Assembly (NCBI RefSeq): GCF_000332335.1
Contig: NZ_KB235948.1
Location: forward strand, 5,324,472-5,388,471
Reading direction: 5' to 3'
DNA length: 64,000 nucleotides
DNA from: Kamptonema formosum PCC 10802
GTDB lineage: Bacteria > Cyanobacteriota > Cyanobacteriia > Cyanobacteriales > Oscillatoriaceae
Shown here in pieces: positions 37,347-46,359 of this stretch. The notes under the pieces are model-generated. The model was not told the origin of the DNA and ran no database searches. It worked only from the letters and a program-made list of their open reading frames with translations. The stretch's first letter is position 1; each line of letters begins with the position of its first letter. Made by a program: the position numbers and the translations under genes.

Positions 37347-37369
37347 TTAAATTAGTTGTGGATACATTA

Positions 37370-38974
37370 CTATCGGTTGCGCCACTTCCAATAAGCCATA
37401 AGTGGACTTACTGTAGCACTTAATAATGTCCCTTGATTTGTCATCGCTCCTTGTGTATTACCGTAAGCCTGACCGTTTTCGACTTCAAGATGCAAATGAT
37501 TTTGAGCGCCAACAATACCAACGGTTTCACCAGAATTGATTCGTTTTCCCGTCCATAAACCACTTGAAGATTTCAAATGACCATAAACCCATTGGCGGCC
37601 ATCATCAGAGTTAACTTCTACAAAAATATTCCCATCTCCTGAACCACTTAGCCATGCAACTGTTCCGCCGAGTGGAGCTTTAATTGTAGCCCCATTATTT
37701 GCTCCCATATCAAGACCAGCGTGCCAAGTCCCATAATATGAGTAATAACTTTGGTCGTAAGCATAACCAGTAGTCATGGGGACTCGATAGCCAAAGATAT
37801 CATTAGAAAGATCGGTGTAAATCTGCTCGATCCGATCATCTGTTTTCCATCGTTGATCTCCTCCCCCCCCAACAGGATTCTGCTCAAATCCATTATTATC
37901 TCCACTTTGCTGATCCCACTGACTTTCGCTTAATGAAGAAAGAGCACCGTAGTAACCTAACGTTACATCACCAATCCAAGTTCCTTTCGAGCCCCAATAA
38001 CCAATGTCTGTCCATTTTTCGTTCGGTAAAAACTTGCTGCCGTTAGAACGTCTGACGTAAACCCCATCGTCATTAGATACTATTGCATCAGCTTTCCCAT
38101 CTCCCGTTACATCACCAAAACCTGTTACTCTCGAGCCCCAATAACCAATGTCTGTCCATTTTTCGTTCGGTAAAAACTTGCTGCCATCGGAACGTCTGAC
38201 ATAAACCCCTTCGTTATTAGATACGATGGCATCAGCTTTCCCATCTCCCGTTACATCAGCAAACCAGGTTCCTTTCGTTCCCCAATAACCAATGTCTGTC
38301 CATTTTTCGTTCGGCAAAAACTTGCTGCCATCCGAACGTCTGACATAAACCCCTTCGTTATTAGATACGATGGCATCAGCTTTCCCATCTCCCGTTACAT
38401 CTGTACTGTTATAGGCTTGCTCAACAGCGATCTGCTGATTATCTATAACAACAAAGCTGGAATCATCTTCTGTCTGAATCCGCAGCAACTCTGAGTCACT
38501 CAGCGGTAAACCTAAGACAACGTTCTTAAACAACTCTCCCTCATCGCCACGAGTATCCCAACCAGGATTGAGCAAGACATCAAACTTGTGGCCGATTTCC
38601 TCAATCAAAACTTCTTCAACTTGTCGAACGTCACCGCCCAGCAAGGAATCAGCTAAATAAATTGTGTTCTCAGTTTTGGAAAAAGCTCCCTGCGCCCCAT
38701 TCATGGCTGCATCATTCAGAATTTGCAGGTGGGGCATGCTGTCAAAAATCCCGGCAGCGCCATTTTGAACCAGCAGATTAGCAGCGTTTTGATTAGCAAT
38801 CTCAAAAACTCGATCCAGTCGTTCTAAAGCAGTGGGTGAAGAGAAAAACTCCTGCAACTGGGATTGAACCCCAGTCAAAGCTGAGTTGAGGACATTGGCA
38901 CTTTGGGGCGAAATTTTTAGGGTATTCTCATCTCCCCAAAAAGGTGGAGATCCTGAAAGCGATAAATCAGACAT
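37370..38974 (-). CDS. VCBS/FG-GAP repeat protein with M23 (LytM) peptidase domain
   Basis: 534 residues. Residues ~1-180 resemble the N-terminal part of cyanobacterial RTX-like/M10-adjacent secreted proteins (LIEEIGHKFD). Three almost identical 48-residue VCBS-type units follow (~190-345), each with DVTGDGKADAIVSN and EKWTDIGYWG. The C-terminal ~120 residues form an M23 metallopeptidase: HAGLDMGANNGATIKAP and a final HLHLEV provide the Zn ligands. Such domains cleave peptidoglycan cross-links or bacterial proteins outside the cell. No Sec signal peptide is visible, so type I or another export route is likely. The DNA is visibly richer in A/T than the neighbours, suggesting transfer. Confidence 0.85.
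   Translation of the reverse strand: MSDLSLSGSPPFWGDENTLKISPQSANVLNSALTGVQSQLQEFFSSPTALERLDRVFEIANQNAANLLVQNGAAGIFDSMPHLQILNDAAMNGAQGAFSKTENTIYLADSLLGGDVRQVEEVLIEEIGHKFDVLLNPGWDTRGDEGELFKNVVLGLPLSDSELLRIQTEDDSSFVVIDNQQIAVEQAYNSTDVTGDGKADAIVSNNEGVYVRRSDGSKFLPNEKWTDIGYWGTKGTWFADVTGDGKADAIVSNNEGVYVRRSDGSKFLPNEKWTDIGYWGSRVTGFGDVTGDGKADAIVSNDDGVYVRRSNGSKFLPNEKWTDIGYWGSKGTWIGDVTLGYYGALSSLSESQWDQQSGDNNGFEQNPVGGGGDQRWKTDDRIEQIYTDLSNDIFGYRVPMTTGYAYDQSYYSYYGTWHAGLDMGANNGATIKAPLGGTVAWLSGSGDGNIFVEVNSDDGRQWVYGHLKSSSGLWTGKRINSGETVGIVGAQNHLHLEVENGQAYGNTQGAMTNQGTLLSATVSPLMAYWKWRNR
38001..38432 (-). repeat. Three 144-bp coding tandem repeats
   Basis: CCAATGTCTGTCCATTTTTC starts at 38001, 38145 and 38289, exactly 144 bp apart, with only scattered differences. 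Encodes the VCBS-type units. Confidence 0.9.
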
Positions 38975-39352
38975 GGAGATTTATACTCTGTTAGCGATTT
39001 CCTAATATCATACTCTCTAACTTTTAGCTTTTACAAGCCTAAAACAGTACATTTAGCACCCAATTCCCCTAACCATCCTGAATAAATTTGGTAGGATTTG
39101 GCAGGATTCGGTTGACAAAGTAGGATTTGGTAGGATATAGTAACCCAAGTTGCTACTTACCAGTGAGTCAGGTGAGCTCCCCCCCTAGCCGGGGCGGGCA
39201 AGGTGCCACCGGCACTACAAAAGGGAGGGACATACTCAAAGCCCTCCTTTTTAAGGGGGGTTTGGGGGGATCTGGATGCCCAGACTTGTAGGTAGCAACT
39301 TGAGTTATAGTAAACAAACCCGTCTTGGCCCACCGGCGCAGGCGAGACATCT

Positions 39353-39606
39353 GGGCCCACGCCATCCAGACGCAGCACCGGCGTCTCCCCTGTCCTCAAG
39401 AGTGTCCACCGGAAACACTCGTAACGCCCCCCCGGTGGAGAGCGTCGAGACATCTGCGCCCACGCCATCCAGACGTAGCACCGGCGTCTCGCCTGTCCTC
39501 AAAGGTGTCCACCGGAAACACTCGTAACGCCCACCCCCGCCGGTGTGAGCACGAGAGACTCGTGACGCCATCCAGACGTAGCACAGGCGTCTCGCCTGTC
39601 CTCAGA
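39353..39606 (+). repeat. 103-bp tandem array
   Basis: GCCATCCAGACG recurs at 39361, 39464 and 39567 (period 103). Each unit includes CCGGCGTCTC-CCTGTCCTCA, itself the arm of the dispersed GGACAGGCGTCTCGCCTGTCC palindrome. It ends ~50 bp upstream of the STAND gene. The rest of 38975-39352 shows no gene. Confidence 0.85.
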
Positions 39607-39657
39607 AGTGCAGATTGTAAAAAAACAGTAAAACTATATATTGAGCTGCGCTCACCT

Positions 39658-41034
39658 ATGAACGTTGAAGATGTTTTAGAATGGGTTGAGAATTTGATGG
39701 TTGAGAAAACTGGAGAACCGCTCACACCCATACAGGAAGCGATAATAACGGGTGTTTGGCAGCGACAAAAATATCCTCAAATAGCTAAAGATTTTCATTG
39801 CAGCGAATCTCACGTTAAGAAAGAAGCTGCTAAGTTATGGGAAAAGCTGGCTGAAGAATTAGGAGAAGACCTCAAAAAATCAAATTTTCGCTCCAAGCTA
39901 GAAAAAAGACATAGGGTTTCTCAAGCGCACCCTCAGGGCAACTGCTTATTCCAAATTGATACCATTAATATTGGCGGTCAATTCATACAAACTACCAAAG
40001 ATTCGCCAACGAGATCGCCCTCTCCCGCTGACTCGCCCCAAAACAATCACCTATCGCCAAGAATCGATTTAAAAGACGCACCGGCACCGGCTATCTTCCA
40101 CAACCGCACCGCAGAACTCTCCACCCTCAAACAGTGGATTCTACACGCACGCACCCGCTTGATTGCGATCTACGGCTTAAGTGAAATTGGCAAAAGCGCA
40201 CTTGCGGTCAAACTCATCGAAGACATTCAAACCGAATTTGATTATATTATCTGGCGAAGTCTCAGCAACACTCCCACACTTGCCAGCCTCCAAACCGAGC
40301 TCACCCAATTTTTCTCACAGTCGCAACACCCCCCCTTACCTACAGTCCTCGATTATTTTCGCTCCTCTCGCTGTTTAGTGATCCTGGAAGACCTGCAGAA
40401 TATTTTCAGTCCCGGCGAACTAGCCGGTCAATATTTACCAGGCTATGAAGATTATAGCAAATTCTTTAAACAAGTTGCCACATCCTCTCATAACAGCTGT
40501 TTAATCCTCCTCAGCGGGGAAAAACCCAGAGACATCACTGCTTTAGAAGGTGACAGCCGGCTCGCGCGGACATTACACCTGCAAGGGTTAGGAGAACATG
40601 CCGGTGAAATATTCAGAGAAAAAGGATTAACAGATGAGGAAAAGTGGTCTGAATTAATTACCCTGTATCAGGGCCACCCTTCCTGGCTAAACATCATAGC
40701 TTCAACCATTGTGGAACTATTTAACGGGAGCGTGTCTCTGTTTTTAGCCGGTCGCACTCATATCTTTTTAGGGGACTTAGAACCCCTTTTAGAATCTCAC
40801 TTAGAGCGCTTATCGGAGTTAGAAACAAAGGTGAGCTACTGGTTAGCGAGTCAAGATGAAGCTGTAGATATTTCACAGCAACCGGCTGACAGTGACTTGT
40901 GCCAATCAGATGTTTGGCAAGCCATACAATCTTTAGCGCGACGCAGCTTAGTGGAAAAAGTGCAAGTGGGAGCGCGAGCGATGTTTCAGCTCAATCCTGT
41001 ATTTCAACAATACATTCAGTGCAAGTTTAAATAG
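39658..41034 (+). CDS. vMAP-N HTH / NB-ARC STAND NTPase
   Basis: 458 residues from the ATG at 39658; the frame is open upstream only through the 103-bp array. Residues 1-85 are a vMAP N-terminal HTH-like domain (QEAIITGVWQRQKYPQIAKD then SESHVKKEAAKLW). Residues ~145-330 are an NB-ARC ATPase with Walker A GLSEIGKS (173-180; usual GMGGIGKT) and Walker B LVILEDLQ (240-247). A winged-helix half (~400-458) ends the protein with no WD40, TPR or effector domain attached. In cyanobacteria such proteins usually carry C-terminal sensor repeats and are predicted signalling or biological-conflict ATPases. Convergent with psbA. Confidence 0.82.
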   Translation: MNVEDVLEWVENLMVEKTGEPLTPIQEAIITGVWQRQKYPQIAKDFHCSESHVKKEAAKLWEKLAEELGEDLKKSNFRSKLEKRHRVSQAHPQGNCLFQIDTINIGGQFIQTTKDSPTRSPSPADSPQNNHLSPRIDLKDAPAPAIFHNRTAELSTLKQWILHARTRLIAIYGLSEIGKSALAVKLIEDIQTEFDYIIWRSLSNTPTLASLQTELTQFFSQSQHPPLPTVLDYFRSSRCLVILEDLQNIFSPGELAGQYLPGYEDYSKFFKQVATSSHNSCLILLSGEKPRDITALEGDSRLARTLHLQGLGEHAGEIFREKGLTDEEKWSELITLYQGHPSWLNIIASTIVELFNGSVSLFLAGRTHIFLGDLEPLLESHLERLSELETKVSYWLASQDEAVDISQQPADSDLCQSDVWQAIQSLARRSLVEKVQVGARAMFQLNPVFQQYIQCKFK

Positions 41035-41036
41035 CA

Positions 41037-41067
41037 AAAAGCGCCCCCCTTTCGGAGAGCGCTTTTG
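41037..41067. terminator. Bidirectional terminator between STAND gene and psbA
   Basis: Stem AAAAAGCGC / GCGCTTTT with loop CCCCCTTTCGGAGA and T-rich flank on both strands, immediately after the STAND stop. Confidence 0.7.
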
Positions 41068-41074
41068 ATTGCTA

Positions 41075-41100
41075 CAGAGACGCGACATCTCGCGTCTCTG
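41075..41100 (-). terminator. psbA downstream hairpin
   Basis: Perfect 11-bp stem CAGAGACGCGA / TCGCGTCTCTG with a CATC loop, 13 bases after the psbA stop; lacks its own T-run, so may stabilise the mRNA 3' end. Confidence 0.6.
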
Positions 41101-41112
41101 CATAGAGAAGAA

Positions 41113-42174
41113 TTAGCCCTTGATAGCGGGAGCTTCAACAGAAGCCAAGTCGAGCGGGAAGTTGTGAGCGTTGCGCTCGTGCATCACTTCCATACCCAGG
41201 TTGGCGCGGTTGATCACATCAGCCCAAGTATTGATAACCCGACCTTGCGAGTCAATCACAGACTGGTTGAAGTTGAAACCGTTCAGGTTGAACGCCATCG
41301 TGCTGATTCCCAGAGCGGTGAACCAGATGCCAATAACCGGCCAAGCACCCAAGAAGAAGTGCAGAGAGCGGCTGTTGTTGAAGGAAGCGTATTGGAAAAT
41401 CAGGCGACCGAAGTAGCCGTGAGCTGCAACGATGTTGTAGGTTTCTTCTTCTTGACCGAACTTGTAACCGTAGTTTTGAGATTCAGTTTCAGTGGTTTCG
41501 CGAACCAGAGAAGAAGTCACCAGAGAACCGTGCATGGCAGAGAACAAGCTACCGCCGAACACACCGGCAACACCGAGCATGTGGAACGGGTGCATCAGGA
41601 TATTGTGCTCAGCTTGGAACACCAACATGAAGTTGAAAGTTCCGCTGATACCCAGAGGCATACCATCCGAGAAAGAACCTTGACCGATCGGGTAGATCAA
41701 GAACACTGCAGTTGCAGCAGCAACCGGAGCGCTGTAAGCTACGCAGATCCAAGGACGCATACCGAGCCGGTAGCTGAGTTCCCACTCACGCCCCATGTAG
41801 CAGAAGACGCCAATCAGGAAGTGGAAAATCACCAACTGGTACGGGCCGCCATTATACAGCCACTCATCCAGAGAAGCCGCTTCCCAAATCGGGTAGAAGT
41901 GCAGACCGATAGCATTGGAGCTGGGGACAACCGCACCGCTGATAATGTTGTTGCCATAGAGCAGAGAACCTGCGACCGGCTCGCGGATGCCATCGATGTC
42001 CACTGGGGGAGCTGCCACAAAGGCGATGATGTAGCAGATGGTGGCGGTGAGCAGGGTGGGGATCATCAGGACGCCGAACCAGCCGACATAGATGCGGTTT
42101 TCGGTGGATGTGACCCAGCTGCAGAACCGTTCCCAGACATTGGCGCTCTCACGGCGCTGTAAGGTGGTGGTCAT
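41113..42174 (-). CDS. psbA: Photosystem II reaction-centre protein D1
   Basis: 353 residues, the D1 core subunit that binds P680, pheophytin, QB and the Mn4CaO5 cluster in the thylakoid membrane. Unambiguous motifs are [39 protein letters not shown] and the C-terminal [14 protein letters not shown]. The C-terminal extension cleaved after A344 by CtpA is only nine residues (SVEAPAIKG), like plastid D1 and shorter than the ~16 residues of most cyanobacterial copies. Position 130 (GREWELS) is glutamate, the state of high-light D1 forms. Monocistronic, with promoter at 42221-42249 and hairpins after the stop. Confidence 0.98.
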   Translation of the reverse strand: MTTTLQRRESANVWERFCSWVTSTENRIYVGWFGVLMIPTLLTATICYIIAFVAAPPVDIDGIREPVAGSLLYGNNIISGAVVPSSNAIGLHFYPIWEAASLDEWLYNGGPYQLVIFHFLIGVFCYMGREWELSYRLGMRPWICVAYSAPVAAATAVFLIYPIGQGSFSDGMPLGISGTFNFMLVFQAEHNILMHPFHMLGVAGVFGGSLFSAMHGSLVTSSLVRETTETESQNYGYKFGQEEETYNIVAAHGYFGRLIFQYASFNNSRSLHFFLGAWPVIGIWFTALGISTMAFNLNGFNFNQSVIDSQGRVINTWADVINRANLGMEVMHERNAHNFPLDLASVEAPAIKG

Positions 42175-42220
42175 GTGTTTATGAGTGCTATTGAATTATC
42201 GAGGTTCGTATGATGTTTCT

Positions 42221-42249
42221 ATCTTAACCAGCCTGTTAAGGTTTGTAAA
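42221..42249 (-). promoter_or_regulatory. psbA sigma-70-type promoter
   Basis: On the minus strand: -35 TTTACA (42249-42244), 17-bp spacer, -10 TAAGAT (42226-42221), about 47 bases before the psbA ATG. A/T-rich leader with no strong ribosome-binding site, as is common for psbA. Confidence 0.7.
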
Positions 42250-42466
42250 GGGGTTGAACCAGCATTTGTTCTGATGCGAGAGATAAGTTTTGCTTATCAG
42301 ACCCAGGGGGGGTGGCCGGCGGCATTTGGCCGAGGACCTCAGTTATCCCTCTTCCTCTTCGATCTTGGCGTCCTACCCTGCGGGAAGCCGCTGGCGCGTC
42401 TATGGCGTCTTGGCGGTTCATTATTAGCGATCGCCGGCACACCGCCCCTCCCATCACCGCAAAGCC

Positions 42467-42852
42467 CTAATTTCCTGGCAACTCCCCCAAGATAGTGTAA
42501 ACCAGCGTATCGGTTAGCTTGCCCCGCAGTTGGACAGCACCGACTTCCGCTGCGCCATAGCGGTCGCTCACACAGGCTAGCGTCCTGTCCGCCAGCAAAA
42601 TTTTATAAGGCTTGTCCGCAGTCAGCGTCTTAGTCATCGACTCCAGGCGCGCCGCCACATTCACCGTATCGCCGAGTACCGAATAGCTCAGCCGGCCCGC
42701 TCCCCCACCGTGCCGGCAACAACCGTGCCGGTGTGGGTGCCAATCCCAAACTTTATCTGCGGTCTGCCTTCGGTTTTAAAGCGCTCGTTGAGCAGCTTCA
42801 GGCGTCGTGGATAGCCGAACTGGCGGCAATCGCAGCTTGGGCGCTCCGTTTA
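42467..42852 (-). pseudogene. Class III adenylate/guanylate cyclase C-terminal fragment
   Basis: Reading from 42852 towards 42467 gives RAQAAIAASSAIHDA, then after a stop LLNERFKTEGRPQIKFGIGT, HTGTVVAGTVG, a one-base shift near 42704, and RLSYSVLGDTVNVAARLESM, continuing to the natural end LTDTLVYTILGE. These are the second-half motifs of a bacterial class III cyclase catalytic domain. The first metal-binding aspartate and all sensory domains are absent, so it is a dead fragment. Only its last 65 codons form an uninterrupted frame. Confidence 0.8.
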
Positions 42853-42957
42853 ATGTCTATAATATACCTCTTCTGTCAAACCGGGGTGAAAGCCCCATCT
42901 GTCGTTGCCTGAAATAGCGCAAATTCGTCAAATTGCCCGAAAGTGACAGAACCGGGA

Positions 42958-43134
42958 TATAGCAGTAGCCACTTAGATTAGGACATTAGACCTTCAGGGC
43001 AGCCAGACGCTGGCCTACGTCTATATAACAGTAGGCATTTAGGTTAGTACATTTCGGCCTCCCTTGCTCCCCTGCTCCCCGGCTCCCCGGCTCCCCGGCT
43101 CCTGTTGTCCGCGCCCAATATGGCTACTGCTATA
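42958..43134 (-). mobile_element. MITE-like element (~177 bp), copy 4
   Basis: TATAGCAGTAGCCACTTAG ... ATGGCTACTGCTATA. Longer than other copies because a CTCCCCGG unit is repeated four times inside. Confidence 0.8.
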
Positions 43135-43277
43135 ATCGCCCCGCCAATCCCGTTTTTCACGGGGATAAAGGCGCGATAAATCGCGTCTGTAAACCGGGAT
43201 ATAAAAATGCACTCTAATTATAAAAATTCACAACCTTGCGCTCGATCGATGCGCCGCCGCAACTCAAAACTCTGGAA

Positions 43278-44345
43278 CTAAAGAACTGCTATGTCATAAA
43301 CTCTCTCGGTAGCTGCCGGTCCCCTGAGGACGAACTTGATGCGACGATTCAAAGGTTGCTCTACTATAACTGAGAACTTGCCATCCGCATCAGTTGGCAC
43401 CGCTCTGCCATTAACAGACACCAAGTCCAGCGGGTGAGCTTGACCGACAGCGCGAACAGCACCGGCACTGACTCTCTTGACATTGAGCAGCCGGAATTCG
43501 GCCAGTTTGGGAGCCCTCTGGGGTTGCATAGGCGCTTTTCCTGGCTCGATCACCACATACTGGCCAGCATTCACCAGCACCTCTCGCCCTTGAGATTGTG
43601 CGGCGACTGTGCCCTGGAGCGTGGCAATGCAGGTTTTGCCCATAGGCCCAACATTGACGCCAAAGGAGGTTCCTTGCACGCCGGCAATGCCAGCTGGCGT
43701 CTCAACGGCGATCGGATAATCTTTACTGGAAGTGCTCTGAGCCCGTACAGACTGCCCCCCACCTCCTGAGAGTGACTTATATGTCTCCCGCAAGCGAGCC
43801 CCTGGCGAAACCGACAATCTCACCCGCCCTGCAGTGACGAACAGGGAAGTTTTTCTACTGGTGAGCGTTTTGATTTGAAACGTTGTGTTTTCTGCCACTT
43901 CCACCGAGCCCATCTGCCTGTCTATGAGCAAACGAGCGCTGGAGTCGCTGCCGGTACTCACTCGTGTGCCTTGCCGGAGGCGCTGGCCGGCTCTCACCGG
44001 CTGCTGGGACGGCCCGTATGTCACCGTTCCCCGCACTTGTTCGACGCGCAGGAAACGGGGACTGGCCAGCATCTGGACGTTTTGGGCGGTTGTCAGGGCA
44101 CCCCTGACAGGCATTGCTGCCTGGGGATCGGGGGATTCCGCAAGGGTGGCGAGTGCGCGGACCGGTGCGGGGGGTGCTGTGCGGGCTGGCTCAACAGCGG
44201 AGATGGCCGGTCCCAGAGATGAGGCGCTGGCGCTGGAGATCGCCTGATGGTTCAGCTCCTGAACCGCAAAAGCCGCCAGGCATAAGCCCAGGATGGCTCT
44301 CCCAGGCGACCGTAAAAAACCAGTCAGAGCGTTTAGAGCAGACAT
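43278..44345 (-). CDS. FecR-domain exported/membrane-anchored protein
   Basis: 355 residues. A hydrophobic N-terminus (~15-30, RAILGLCLAAFAVQEL) is a signal anchor. An Ala/Pro-rich linker follows, then a FecR/iron-dicitrate-type domain (~95-260): VRGTVTYGPSQQPVRAGQRL, RLLIDRQMGSVEVAENTTFQI, VETPAGIAGVQGTSFGVNV. The end (~280-355) is a small beta domain (DLVSVNGRAVPTDADGKFSV). In cyanobacteria, stand-alone FecR-domain proteins, often near CHASE2 or adenylate-cyclase genes, are common; a cyclase remnant does lie 430 bases downstream. The role is unknown; the periplasm is the likely location. No FecI sigma factor is adjacent. Confidence 0.83.
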   Translation of the reverse strand: MSALNALTGFLRSPGRAILGLCLAAFAVQELNHQAISSASASSLGPAISAVEPARTAPPAPVRALATLAESPDPQAAMPVRGALTTAQNVQMLASPRFLRVEQVRGTVTYGPSQQPVRAGQRLRQGTRVSTGSDSSARLLIDRQMGSVEVAENTTFQIKTLTSRKTSLFVTAGRVRLSVSPGARLRETYKSLSGGGGQSVRAQSTSSKDYPIAVETPAGIAGVQGTSFGVNVGPMGKTCIATLQGTVAAQSQGREVLVNAGQYVVIEPGKAPMQPQRAPKLAEFRLLNVKRVSAGAVRAVGQAHPLDLVSVNGRAVPTDADGKFSVIVEQPLNRRIKFVLRGPAATERVYDIAVL

Positions 44346-45238
44346 ACAAACTCACACCAACACATTATTGCCTTCAGATTTTCGCGTTCTGCCGGCTGTA
44401 TCAGGACTCAGTGGGGAGCCAACCGCACACTTAGCTACTTTCCGATTGTGGCGGTCAGATAAAATTAGAGATTTGGGTTTGTAGGGGTGCCACTGGACTT
44501 TTACAGAGAGCCCCGCCACAGGAGCCACACCCTTTCTAGGGGTGGGATGAAAGCGGGGTGGCAACATGGGGTGCCTGCTGACAATATCCTGATACGGCAA
44601 TAGAGTAATATTAATCGAGTCAGGTGCAGTTCAAGAGGGAATGCCGCTGCGTTAAACCTCTCAAGCGCTCAAGTGCAGGTGATGCTCGCTGCCATCGGAT
44701 CGCGGGGCGAAGCCAATCAAGACCGCGCATGTCAGAACATCCCTAATCTGCGAGCAATTTTAGCTTATTTAACGAGTTATTTTCTGCCCGCAATTCATCC
44801 AACGGAGAACCGCTATATTGGTTCCCGCTGTATCTAACCGCTTCAGGCTTAAATCAATACCAGGGTGCCATAAGCGAAGGCACCCTGCTCCGGGCTTAGC
44901 TAAATTTCCAGACATTGGAATGATTTCTACGGTGGTTTCATCTGAGTGAGGTACTGAGAAACCCGGTTTCTTAAAGAAACCGGGTTTCTGGCATGTACTT
45001 CATCCAACTGAAAACCGCTATATCTTTATCCCTTGTGACAGATTTCCCACAGCGTCCTGCAGTCAATCAGGAATCATCTCAGCAGAAAGGATAAGAACTG
45101 CTGGTGTGAGGGCTCATCCCGCCCCCCAGCCCAGAGGATGTCCCTAGCCCGTTAGAGGAATTTGGCAGGGCAGAGACGACCTCTACTTGGAATGTGGAAA
45201 TGCATTTCAAGTATCGCCGTCAGGCGGGTGGGGGAGCG
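44346..45238. other. Intergenic with palindrome
   Basis: No gene recognised. Contains the AGAAACCCGGTTTCTT palindrome (44957-44989), embedded in the frequent context GAGGTACTGAGAAACCC...CAACTGAAAACCGCTATAT, which recurs near 23818-23925 and 60375-60670. Confidence 0.55.
44957..44989. repeat. AGAAACCCGGTTTCTT palindrome
   Basis: Perfect copy of the dispersed 33-bp palindrome. Confidence 0.9.
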
Positions 45239-45847
45239 TCAGCGATTTAACTCAACTTTATACTCTCTAAGTTGGCTGGAATCTGAATTTGGTGTTGGTT
45301 CATGGGACAGCAAAAGTAGCGCGCCCACTGAGACCACCATCAAGACTGCATAGCCAAAGTAAAAATGAGCCGGACCGAGGGAAAATCCTAACGAGGAAAC
45401 ATTCTGGTTAGTGAGGGAATCCAGAGAATTAAGCGCCCGTGCCGGCAAGGAAGCCGCCATCCGAGCGCCATCCAGCCCCAAGGCATCGCCAAGCCGGCGG
45501 AGAAAGCCCCGGACATAGATATCCTCTGGCAATTTGTTTGTTTGCCCTGTTTCCAAAGCTTTGAGATGATGGAGCGGTACTAGCGTCTGCAAGTGAAGTT
45601 GGTAAAGAGAAATCCCTCTTTCCTGGCGCACCCGAAGCAGCTCTTCACCCAGTTGACGCACGCACTCTTCCCAATTTTGTGCCTCGAGTCGCTCTGCTCG
45701 GAGAGTGCTGGCAGCTGTTTGTGTCCGATCGACAGGGCTAACCTCTGTGGGCTGAGTTGGACTGGCCTGCGTGAGCCGGCTGTCCGCTGCTGCTGAATTT
45801 GAAGGGGAAGTTGGGCCCAAACTGAATGCTGGATTAGCTCCTGACAT
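45239..45847 (-). CDS. RodZ-like membrane protein with N-terminal HTH
   Basis: 202 residues. After a Ser/Thr/Pro-rich N-terminus, residues ~65-130 form a helix-turn-helix of the RodZ type (GEELLRVRQERGISLYQLHLQT, ALETGQTNKLPEDIYVRGFLRRLGDALGLD). One membrane helix follows (~163-182, FGYAVLMVVSVGALLLL) and a short tail. RodZ proteins link MreB to the envelope; here the periplasmic domain is nearly absent. It may be a RodZ paralogue or a membrane-tethered regulator. Start ATG at 45847. Confidence 0.8.
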   Translation of the reverse strand: MSGANPAFSLGPTSPSNSAAADSRLTQASPTQPTEVSPVDRTQTAASTLRAERLEAQNWEECVRQLGEELLRVRQERGISLYQLHLQTLVPLHHLKALETGQTNKLPEDIYVRGFLRRLGDALGLDGARMAASLPARALNSLDSLTNQNVSSLGFSLGPAHFYFGYAVLMVVSVGALLLLSHEPTPNSDSSQLREYKVELNR

Positions 45848-46083
45848 TACCTTTGTCTCCGTGCTTGAGTCTAACAGAATCTAATTTCGCGCCGGCTGCC
45901 GGATTGAGAGGGACAGGACCTTGATGGGTTAGACCCCTCAATCATGGCAAGTGAAGATCGAGTTGTCCACTCGATGCAAAGAAGTGTGAGAGCCAGCAGC
46001 ATCCCGCCGGTCAGGGATGCTCCACAGAAGTGTGGGAAAAAGCGCTCAAGGCAGCTCCGTATCATTGCTGACATCTTTAGGAC

Positions 46084-46326
46084 TTACACAGTCAACTGGG
46101 GGCGCTTTCCGTAAAGGTACAGCGCGCCGTTGCCTCCTAAAGCACAGAAGTTTTTCTCCCCCTGTACGGGGAAACCGAAACAGGTGAGGGTGTCGGGTGT
46201 GAGCGGAGCGGCTTTGTGTGAAATCTCCCCTCCCTGCGTGCCGGTTTCTTTGAGAGTGCCGTTAAAATGCGCAAGTCCCGAGCGGGCCGGTGGCGCTGCG
46301 GCGGCAGCGAGTGCTCGCACCGGCAC
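46084..46326 (-). CDS. Doubtful small hypothetical protein
   Basis: An 80-codon frame downstream of the 46360-47136 gene. The C-terminal part (TLTCFGFPVQGEKNFCALGG, then NGALYLYGK) looks protein-like, but no domain was recognised and there is no ribosome-binding site. It could be the remnant of a larger gene. The rest of 45848-46359 shows nothing. Confidence 0.25.
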   Translation of the reverse strand: MPVRALAAAAAPPARSGLAHFNGTLKETGTQGGEISHKAAPLTPDTLTCFGFPVQGEKNFCALGGNGALYLYGKRPQLTV

Positions 46327-46359
46327 ACGGCCAAAAATTGTACCAAACCTGGGCTCTAA

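Noticed and set aside
39325..39657. N-terminal extension of the STAND protein through the 103-bp array
   Set aside because: The added residues are translated tandem repeat, and the vMAP-N domain begins exactly at the ATG at 39658.
41065..42162. 365-codon frame antisense to psbA
   Set aside because: Mirror of a highly conserved GC-biased gene; no domain, and psbA on the other strand is certain.
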